Origin: an uncultured Eubacteriales bacterium
GTDB taxonomy: Bacteria > Bacillota > Clostridia > Lachnospirales > Lachnospiraceae
Length of the DNA: 64,000 nt
Assembly: GCA_951800645.1 (NCBI GenBank)
Contig: CATOIK010000003.1
Coordinates: 1 to 64,000 of the forward strand
Reading direction: 5' to 3'
Shown here piece after piece: positions 56,802-64,000 of this stretch; position 1 is the first letter of the stretch; each line of letters begins with the position of its first letter. The notes under the pieces are model-generated. The model had not been told where the DNA came from, searched no databases, and was given only the letters and a program-made list of their open reading frames with translations. The translations under genes and the position numbers were made by a program.

Positions 56802-57466
56802 CTGTTTTCATGCTCCTTAAAGATCTTTAAAAATTCCTTTACATTGGCTGCCGCGTCGTTTTTAAATACAGCAGAACCGGCTACAATGATATTGGCTCCT
56901 GCATCCAGCAGCCGGCCCACATTGTCAAGGCCAACGCCGCCGTCTACCTGAATGTCCACAGAAAGCCCCTTTTCCTCGATCATAGCACGCAGTCTGCCTA
57001 CCTTCTCTATTGCATAGGGGATAAACTTCTGACCGCCAAAGCCGGGATTTACCGACATAATGAGCACCATATCCAACTGATCCAGCACCCACTCCACTGT
57101 TTCTACCGGAGTAGCCGGATTTAAAGCCACACCTGCCTTCATACCAAGGGAATGTATCTGCTGGATGGTTCTGTCCAGATGCTTGCAGGCCTCCTGGTGG
57201 ACACACATTAAATCTCCCCCTGCAGCCTTTACTGCCTCTGCGTACCGGCCTGGCTCCTCCACCATCATATGAACATCAAACACCTTGTCTGTGCAGGAAC
57301 GGATGCTTGCCATAACCGGCATACCGAAGGAAATACTGGGCACAAACATGCCGTCCATCACATCAATGTGGATGTACTCTGCCCCTGCAGCAGCAACCGT
57401 CTCTACATCCTGTCCCAGTTTCTTAAAATCCGCCGCCAGAATAGACGGCGCCAGAATATAATCCAT
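56798..57466 (-). CDS. rpe: Ribulose-phosphate 3-epimerase
   Basis: APSILAADFKKLG, HIDVMDGMFVPSISFG, MSVNPGFGGQKF. Confidence 0.96.
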   Translation of the reverse strand: MDYILAPSILAADFKKLGQDVETVAAAGAEYIHIDVMDGMFVPSISFGMPVMASIRSCTDKVFDVHMMVEEPGRYAEAVKAAGGDLMCVHQEACKHLDRTIQQIHSLGMKAGVALNPATPVETVEWVLDQLDMVLIMSVNPGFGGQKFIPYAIEKVGRLRAMIEEKGLSVDIQVDGGVGLDNVGRLLDAGANIIVAGSAVFKNDAAANVKEFLKIFKEHENR

Positions 57467-57479
57467 GACTGTCTCCTTA

Positions 57480-58364
57480 TCACTTGTATTTTTTCCGGCT
57501 TTTCAGCTCCTGATACAACAGCACATAGTTGTCGTACCGGCTTTGGTTGACGCATCCCTCCTGAAGGGCTTGCTTCACCCCGCAGACCGGCTCTCCAATG
57601 TGCACACAGTCTGCATGGAACCGGCACTTTGCCTCGTAAGGCTCAAACTCCGGAAAGTAGTATTTTAACTGTTCCGGCTCCATCTCCTCAATATACATGG
57701 AGCTGAAGCCGGGGGTATCCATTATATAGGTGTCCTCCTCTACGCAGAACAGCTCTGCATGCCGGGTGGTATGCTTTCCTCTCTGGATTTTTTCGCTGAT
57801 GCTTCCAGTTTCCATGGCGGCCTCCGGCTGGAGAATATTGGTAAGGGAAGACTTTCCCACGCCGGAAGGACCGGCTAAAATGGTGGTTTTTCCTTTCAAA
57901 AACTCCTGCACCTTTTGAATCCCAGTACCCTCATAGGCGCTTAAAAACATCACCGGATAACCGGCCTTTTCATAAATCTCCCGGTACTCCTGCCGCTTTT
58001 CCTCTCCGCTTAAATCCGTCTTGTTAAAGCAGATGGTTACCGGAATCTCCTGCGCCTCCATCATAATGAGAAACCGGTCCAGAAGGTTTAAGTTTGGCTC
58101 CGGCCTGGTGATGGCAAACACCACCAGGGCCTGGTCCACATTGGCAGAGGCCGGACGAATCAGCACATTTTTCCGTGGAAGAATCGCCTCAATATTTCCT
58201 TCTTTGTCTACTTCATTTAACACTGAAAATTCTACATTATCGCCCACAGCCGGCTTGATGCCCCGGTTGCGGAAAATGCCTTTGGCCTTACATTCATAAA
58301 CCTGGCTTTTTCCATCGTGGACATAATAAAATCCTGCAATTCCCTTAATAATTTTTCCTGTCAT
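57480..58364 (-). CDS. rsgA: Ribosome small subunit-dependent GTPase RsgA
   Basis: GPSGVGKSSLTN, circularly permuted GTPase, C-terminal Cys/His zinc motif (C-RFHADCVHIGEPVCGV). Confidence 0.95.
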   Translation of the reverse strand: MTGKIIKGIAGFYYVHDGKSQVYECKAKGIFRNRGIKPAVGDNVEFSVLNEVDKEGNIEAILPRKNVLIRPASANVDQALVVFAITRPEPNLNLLDRFLIMMEAQEIPVTICFNKTDLSGEEKRQEYREIYEKAGYPVMFLSAYEGTGIQKVQEFLKGKTTILAGPSGVGKSSLTNILQPEAAMETGSISEKIQRGKHTTRHAELFCVEEDTYIMDTPGFSSMYIEEMEPEQLKYYFPEFEPYEAKCRFHADCVHIGEPVCGVKQALQEGCVNQSRYDNYVLLYQELKSRKKYK

Positions 58365-58380
58365 TCCTTGTCGCTTACTC

Positions 58381-60594
58381 CTAATCCATGGCAAAAAAGG
58401 TCAGCTCATAGGTATTGATAACTGCGCCGGAATCCACATCTACAATCTCCAGAACGCCCTGGTCTGTTCCGTCCACGCTCTCAATGCTGGTGTAGCTGAT
58501 GGGAAGCAGCACATCTCCCTTTACATTTACTGCCGGCGTCAGCACCCTGTAAACCGGATCCTCTGCCGTTCCCTGCTTCAGACGAATCATAACCGTAACG
58601 CTGGAGCTGCCTGCTCCCGGCCCGATCAAATGGCTCACATCATATACTTCGTTGATGGACGCCACATACCGCTGTCCTGCACCGGACGATGCTGTCGGAT
58701 CCGGGCCGCTGCTGACTACATAGCTGATTTTGCTGCCCAGCTCTAACTGAGTTCCTGCCCCAATGTCCTGACGGACAATGGAGCCCCTGGGGATTTCCTG
58801 GCTGGGCTCTGTGCTGGTATTTCCCGGCGCCAGTCCTGCCTCTGCCAGAAGGGCAATGGCCTCCTCCTCCGGCTTTCCAAGCAGGTAGGGAGCTGCCGTG
58901 GTATCTACATGAGGGCCTTTGCTGACATAGAGCACCACATTTCCGCCCTGAGGCACCATCTCCGGCTCATAGCGAAGCAGTTTGCCCTTCTCTGCCGTCT
59001 CATTTTCTTCTTCTACAATAGAAACCGTCAGCTTCTTTTCCGTCAGCAGGGTTTTGGCTTCCTCACCGGTTAAATTTCCAAGCCCCAGCTCTGACAGCCG
59101 AATCTTGTCGGTGCCGCTGCTGACTACCACGCTGACTGTGCCGCCTTTCAGCACAATCTCTCCTACATCCGGTTCCTGGCGGGCAATCACGCTTTTCTCA
59201 ATATCGTCAAAATACTCGTAGGTCCGCTTCATGGTAATAAAATCTTTCTGAAGCAGGGCCTCCGCCTCGTCTTCTGTCATGCCTTTAATATCCGGCATCA
59301 GAATCTGGGTGCCGTTTACAGACTCATCCTGAGAACCGCTCTGTTCCGTCTGGCCCATCCCTCCTGAAGGGAACATATCGGAACCGGCCTGGAACACGCC
59401 GCCTAATTTTGAAAATACAACAATCAGTACAGCTACAATGATGATAGCCACAACAATACCGGCTCCGGCTAAAATCCGCTCAATACCGGGACTTACCGGA
59501 TCTGCATGCTTCTCCTGGCTGCCGCCTGAATGACGGTTCCCCTCTTTACGGCGAACCTGATTTTCCCACTCCTGGTACTGGTCTCTGCGGGTGGCTGCAG
59601 ACTCCTTCTGATAGACGCCCCTCCGGTCCTCCTCAATATCCTGCTGAATCTTATCCCGGTTCCAGCTTTTAATCTGATTTAATTCCTCGCCGCTGATTTT
59701 TACGGTATTTCCATCCATCTGGCTTTCCGCGGCCCGCTCAAAGTTCCGCTTATCCGCTCCAACCTGCCGTTCCGGCTCCACCAGAGCCTTTCTTAAATCT
59801 GCGATCACATCGTTGGCACTGACATAGCGGCGTTCCGGCTTCTTTTCCGTACACTTTAAGATGATCCGCTCCAGGCTGGTGGGAATCTGGGGAGCATAAA
59901 CGCTGGGAGGCACCATGGCGTCCTCTAAGTGAGCCAAAGCGATGGAAACGGTGTTTTCTCCCTCGTAGGGCACCCGGCCAGTTACCATCTCGTACATGGT
60001 AATACCCAGAGAATAGAGGTCGCTGCGCTCATCACTAAAGCCGCCTCTGGCCTGCTCCGGAGAAATATAATGGACAGAACCCATAGCTGCAGAGTTCAAG
60101 GTCTGGGCAGAAACCGCCCGGGCAATGCCAAAGTCTGCCACCTTAACCTTGCCGTCCCTGGATATGATCATGTTCTGAGGCTTAATATCCCGGTGGATAA
60201 TGTGCTGCTCGTGAGCTGCCGCAATCCCCTGGGCCACCTGGATGGCAATGCCGATGCTTTCCCTTACCTCCAGCTTGCCTTTTTTGGCAATATAGCTTTT
60301 TAAGGTGATGCCTTCCACCAGTTCCATCACAATATAGTGAAGCTTACCCTCATCAATAACATCGTATACGCTGACAATGTTGGGATGGGTCAGTCCTGCC
60401 GCTGCCTGAGCCTCCATCTTAAACTTGCTGACAAAGCTGGCGTCGCTGGAAAATTCTTCTTTTAATACTTTAATAGCTACCATGCGGTTCAGCTTATGGC
60501 ATTTGGCCTTGTAAACCACCGACATGCCGCCGGAGCCTACCTGCTCCTGGATTTCATAACGATCCTGTAAAAATGTACCCGGTCTCAGCATCAT
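58381..60594 (-). CDS. prkC: PASTA-domain Ser/Thr protein kinase (PrkC/PknB)
   Basis: HRDIKPQNMII, DFGIARA, TM, multiple PASTA repeats (MPDIKGMTEDEAEALL, LGLGNLTGEEAKTLL). Confidence 0.95.
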   Translation of the reverse strand: MMLRPGTFLQDRYEIQEQVGSGGMSVVYKAKCHKLNRMVAIKVLKEEFSSDASFVSKFKMEAQAAAGLTHPNIVSVYDVIDEGKLHYIVMELVEGITLKSYIAKKGKLEVRESIGIAIQVAQGIAAAHEQHIIHRDIKPQNMIISRDGKVKVADFGIARAVSAQTLNSAAMGSVHYISPEQARGGFSDERSDLYSLGITMYEMVTGRVPYEGENTVSIALAHLEDAMVPPSVYAPQIPTSLERIILKCTEKKPERRYVSANDVIADLRKALVEPERQVGADKRNFERAAESQMDGNTVKISGEELNQIKSWNRDKIQQDIEEDRRGVYQKESAATRRDQYQEWENQVRRKEGNRHSGGSQEKHADPVSPGIERILAGAGIVVAIIIVAVLIVVFSKLGGVFQAGSDMFPSGGMGQTEQSGSQDESVNGTQILMPDIKGMTEDEAEALLQKDFITMKRTYEYFDDIEKSVIARQEPDVGEIVLKGGTVSVVVSSGTDKIRLSELGLGNLTGEEAKTLLTEKKLTVSIVEEENETAEKGKLLRYEPEMVPQGGNVVLYVSKGPHVDTTAAPYLLGKPEEEAIALLAEAGLAPGNTSTEPSQEIPRGSIVRQDIGAGTQLELGSKISYVVSSGPDPTASSGAGQRYVASINEVYDVSHLIGPGAGSSSVTVMIRLKQGTAEDPVYRVLTPAVNVKGDVLLPISYTSIESVDGTDQGVLEIVDVDSGAVINTYELTFFAMD

Positions 60595-61343
60595 AAGCTC
60601 ACCTCGCTTATCTGCGGTTCAATGAGGATGGCTGAAATATTATCTGCACCGCCGGAGCGGTTGGCTGCAGCAATCAGAGCATCCACCTTGGCCTTCAGCC
60701 CATCCTCAGACCGGATGATATATTCCATTTCAAACTCATCTACCATGTTGCTGAGGCCATCGGAACACATCAGGATGTAATCCCGGCTTTTCAGCTTCAG
60801 TGCAAACAAATCCATGTCTACCTCTGGACCTGCCCCTATCGCTCTGGTGATGATGTTCTTTTTTTCCATGTAATCCCGGCTGCCCCGCTTGATTTTTCCA
60901 AGGGCAACCATCTCCTCCACATAGGAGTGATCCTTTGTAATCTGCTCTAATTCTTCTCTGAGAAGATAAAGACGGCTGTCTCCGATGTTTGCCACATAAA
61001 GAACGCTGCCTTTGATGGTAGCTGCCACCAGAGTGCTTCCGGAGCCGAATAAATCTGCGTTCCGGCTGGCGATCCCATAAAGAGCCCGGTTCACCCGGCG
61101 GATTCCTTCTTTTAAAATCCCATGAATATCCTTGTCCGGGTGTTCTTCCTTAAAATACTCCAAAAGCTGCTCCACCACAAACCGAGAGGCAAAATCCCCT
61201 GCCTTGTGGCCGCCCATGCCGTCTGCCACAATAAACAGATTGGACAGAGACCCTATCGGCTGGATTGAGGAAAAGATATAGTCCTGGTTCATGCTTCTCA
61301 TCTGACCTACATCTGTGGCTGCATATGCGTCCATGTTCCTCAC
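60591..61343 (-). CDS. prpC: PP2C-family Ser/Thr phosphatase (PrpC/Stp)
   Basis: TDVGQMRSMNQDYIF, VADGMGGHKAGD, GADNISAIL; partner of prkC. Confidence 0.94.
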   Translation of the reverse strand: MRNMDAYAATDVGQMRSMNQDYIFSSIQPIGSLSNLFIVADGMGGHKAGDFASRFVVEQLLEYFKEEHPDKDIHGILKEGIRRVNRALYGIASRNADLFGSGSTLVAATIKGSVLYVANIGDSRLYLLREELEQITKDHSYVEEMVALGKIKRGSRDYMEKKNIITRAIGAGPEVDMDLFALKLKSRDYILMCSDGLSNMVDEFEMEYIIRSEDGLKAKVDALIAAANRSGGADNISAILIEPQISEVSL

Positions 61344-62395
61344 TCTCCTTCCCTCTGTGATTCCTCTAAAAAGCTTTTCCGAAGCTGGCCGCAGGCGCCG
61401 TTAATATCCCGGCCCATCTCCCTGCGGACAGTCACTGCAATTTTCTGACGCTCTAAATAATTCTGGAAGCTCTGAATGGCCTTCTGGTCTGACTGGACAA
61501 AATCCCGCTCTTTGATAGGATTCACCGGAATCAGATTTACATGGCCGTGCATGCCCTTTAACAAGGCTGCCAGCGCCTTTGCCTCCTCCAGGTTGTCATT
61601 GACGCCGCTGACTAAGCTGTACTCAAAGGTAAGCCGCCTGCCGGTAGCCTCAAAATATCCCTGACAGGCCTTTAACACATCTTTAACAGGATACTTATTT
61701 GCCACTGGCATCAAGGTGCGCCGCACCTGGTCGCTGGGGGCATGAAGGGACAGAGCCAATGTTACTGACAGCCCTTCTCTGGAAAAACGCTCAATCCCAG
61801 GCACAATGCCGCAGGTAGAAACCGTAATATTTCTCTGACTGATATGTAATCCCTTTTCATCGGAAATCAGGCGGATAAACCGCACCACATTGTCGTAGTT
61901 GTCCATAGGCTCTCCGGAACCCATAATGACGATGTTGGAAACACGCTCTCCTGTATCTGCCTGAATCCGGTAGATCTGATCCAGCATCTCGGAAGCTGTC
62001 AGATTCCGCTCCAGCCCATCCAGGGTAGACGCACAGAACTTACAGCCCATACGGCATCCTACCTGGGAGGAAATGCAGACCGAGTTGCCGTGATGATACT
62101 GCATCCACACACTCTCAATCACATTGCCGTCTGATAAACCGAACAGGTATTTCCGGGTGCCGTCAATTTTGGAGATTTTCACATCCACTGCCTTTAACAC
62201 AGTCAGGGTAAACCGCTCCTTCAACTGTTCTCTCACAGATTTGGAAAGATTGGTCATCTCATCAAAGTCAGTTACCAGTTTCTCGTGGAGCCACTGGTAG
62301 ATCTGCTTTGCCCGGAACGGCTTTTCCCCCATCTCCTTTAAAGCTGCTTCCAGCTCCGGAAGAAATAAGGATTTAATATCTGTCTTTTCTAACAT
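61340..62395 (-). CDS. rlmN: 23S rRNA (adenine2503-C2)-methyltransferase RlmN
   Basis: SSQVGCRMGCKFCAST radical SAM motif, GSGEPMDNYDNV. Confidence 0.97.
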   Translation of the reverse strand: MLEKTDIKSLFLPELEAALKEMGEKPFRAKQIYQWLHEKLVTDFDEMTNLSKSVREQLKERFTLTVLKAVDVKISKIDGTRKYLFGLSDGNVIESVWMQYHHGNSVCISSQVGCRMGCKFCASTLDGLERNLTASEMLDQIYRIQADTGERVSNIVIMGSGEPMDNYDNVVRFIRLISDEKGLHISQRNITVSTCGIVPGIERFSREGLSVTLALSLHAPSDQVRRTLMPVANKYPVKDVLKACQGYFEATGRRLTFEYSLVSGVNDNLEEAKALAALLKGMHGHVNLIPVNPIKERDFVQSDQKAIQSFQNYLERQKIAVTVRREMGRDINGACGQLRKSFLEESQREGE

Positions 62396-62402
62396 AAACT
62401 TC

Positions 62403-63740
62403 TTACTCTGCCTTTCTTAAGAAACCGGCGATAAAAAAACCGTCGCAGGGATAGACCCCCGGAAGCAGCTGGATATACCCATCCGCCATGGTTTCCTCGT
62501 TTACAGCCTCACCCAGCCGCCCCTTAAGATTCACAGGAGAAAACTCCGGGAAGGTTTCCAAAAACCACTCCCTCTGCTCCTGGTTTTCCATAGGACTGAT
62601 GGTGCAGGTGCTGTAGATCAACCTTCCGCCCGGCTTTACATACTGGCTTACTGCAGACAGCATTTCTCTCTGCAGCTTCGCCAGCTCCCGGATCTTCTCC
62701 GGGGAAGCCTGATATTTAATGTCCGGCTTTTTCCCGATAATGCCAAGGCCGGAACAGGGCAGATCTGCAATGACAATGTCTGCCTTCTGAATCCAGGACG
62801 AATCCAGTTCCAACGCATCCCAGACCTCAGCCCGGATGTTTTCATAGCCGGTGCGGGCGATATTGTCCTCGATCAGCGCCACTTTGGCTTCTGTCAAGTC
62901 CCGTACCACCACCAGGCCAGTCCCTTTTAGCTTGTCTGCCAAGTGAAGGCTCTTGCCGCCGGGAGCGCCGCACACATCCAGAACTGTATCACCCGGTTCA
63001 GGTTCTGCCACATCCCCTACAAAGGAGGAGCTGGTATCCTGTACCTGAATCCATCCGTTTCGGAAAGCATCCAGACTTTCTAAATAGTCATAGCCGGAAA
63101 TCAACAGGCTGCGGGGGCTTAAGGGACTTTCCTCCACGGTAACTCCCTGATTTTTCAGAACTTCTGTAATTTCCTCTGCTGAAGCCCGGTCCAGATTCAT
63201 CCGGACTGCCGTAGGCTTTTCTGCCAGAAATGCCTCTAACATCTGCTCTACTGTATCCTTCGGATACTGCTTTAGCCACATGTCAAGAATCCACTGAGGC
63301 ATGGAATATTTAAGAGACCAGTCGGAAAAATCAAACTGGTCTTTCTGACGGATAATCCCTCTGAGAACGCCGTTGACAAAGCCTTTTAAACCGGCAAACC
63401 GGCGCTTCACTGCCAGATTCACCGCCTCATTGCAGACAGCCCGGTCCGGAATCCGATCCATCCAGAATAGCTGATACACACTCATCCGCAGAATGGTGCG
63501 GATAACCGGCTTCATCTTCTCCACCGGTGTTTTGGAACACTGATTTAAGATGGCGTCAATCGTCAGCCGGTACTCAATAGTGCCCTCTGTCACTCTGGTA
63601 ATAAAGGCCCGGTCCTGCTTTTCCAGATACTGGTATTTGCTTAATGCCTGACCCAGCACCACATGGCTGTAGCCGCCCTTTTCCAGAATTTCCATTAAAA
63701 TGTCCAGGATAAGCTCCCGGCTCTGGGTCGGCTTAGTCAT
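62403..63740 (-). CDS. rsmB: 16S rRNA (cytosine967-C5)-methyltransferase RsmB
   Basis: NusB-like N-term, DVCGAPGGKSLHLA, DLPCSGLGIIGKKPDIK. Confidence 0.96.
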   Translation of the reverse strand: MTKPTQSRELILDILMEILEKGGYSHVVLGQALSKYQYLEKQDRAFITRVTEGTIEYRLTIDAILNQCSKTPVEKMKPVIRTILRMSVYQLFWMDRIPDRAVCNEAVNLAVKRRFAGLKGFVNGVLRGIIRQKDQFDFSDWSLKYSMPQWILDMWLKQYPKDTVEQMLEAFLAEKPTAVRMNLDRASAEEITEVLKNQGVTVEESPLSPRSLLISGYDYLESLDAFRNGWIQVQDTSSSFVGDVAEPEPGDTVLDVCGAPGGKSLHLADKLKGTGLVVVRDLTEAKVALIEDNIARTGYENIRAEVWDALELDSSWIQKADIVIADLPCSGLGIIGKKPDIKYQASPEKIRELAKLQREMLSAVSQYVKPGGRLIYSTCTISPMENQEQREWFLETFPEFSPVNLKGRLGEAVNEETMADGYIQLLPGVYPCDGFFIAGFLRKAE

Positions 63741-64000
63741 TGTTCCGGCTTCCTCTGGTCAGAAGCAGCAGACGCACCAGCTGCAGCACGGAAGCTGTCA
63801 CTGCCGCTACATAGGTAAGGGCGGCTGCACCTAAAACTTTCCGGGTTCCGGCTACTTCCTGGCCGGCTAAGATGCCCTGCTCCTCTAAAAGACGGATGGC
63901 TCTTCCAGATGCATTAAACTCTACCGGCAGAGTAATTACCTGGAAAGCAATCACCAGCACAAACATCCAGATGCCAATCTCAATAAAGGGGGTCAGTCCA
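63733..64000 (-). CDS. Zinc metallopeptidase YugP-like, C-terminal part (truncated at window edge)
   Basis: VITLPVEFNASGRAIRLLEEQGIL...EVAGTRKVLGAAALTYVAA; frame open to 64000. Confidence 0.8.
   Translation of the reverse strand, partial: GLTPFIEIGIWMFVLVIAFQVITLPVEFNASGRAIRLLEEQGILAGQEVAGTRKVLGAAALTYVAAVTASVLQLVRLLLLTRGSRNND

Noticed and set aside
1-64000. Mobile elements, prophage, integrases, toxin-antitoxin or defence systems
   Set aside because: No transposase, recombinase, phage, restriction or Cas-type protein found among the ORFs

Overview
A 64-kb chromosomal window from a Gram-positive Clostridia-type genome (protein style suggests Lachnospiraceae; this is inference). Coding is almost entirely on the minus strand; the one convincing plus-strand gene is a CYTH-domain protein at 10881-11333. 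In coordinate order the window holds: a TrpXYZ-type ABC transporter; an M19 dipeptidase; engB-lon-clpX-clpP-tig; an Mgl-type sugar ABC transporter with an InlB-repeat membrane protein; two extra sugar-binding proteins plus a YesM/YesN-type two-component system; a cobalamin cluster (cobD, cbiB, short cobU-like, cobS, cobU, cbiT-cbiA fusion, cbiJ-cbiE fusion, cbiG, cbiD); a small acid-soluble spore protein; a PspC / DUF4097 / DUF1700 / PadR module; rpsA-ispH-cmk; a BaiN-like flavoprotein; an M28-peptidase lipoprotein; aspartate kinase; a DUF5722 secreted protein; an amidohydrolase; a ClC channel; ilvA; ftsY-smc-rnc-acpP-plsX; serS; an ECF S-component; and thiN-rpe-rsgA-prkC-prpC-rlmN-rsmB followed by a truncated zinc metallopeptidase. 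I found no CRISPR array, tRNA, rRNA, phage or transposon. The most interesting signal is the apparent continuation of the cobalamin directon, through a 4-bp ATGA overlap, into a sugar-sensing two-component system with a membrane-anchored binding protein. This forms a roughly 15-kb co-directional unit behind one good promoter with a structured leader that lacks a recognisable B12 box. Several candidate cis-regulatory structures are also reported. All are read by eye and need computational or experimental checking.
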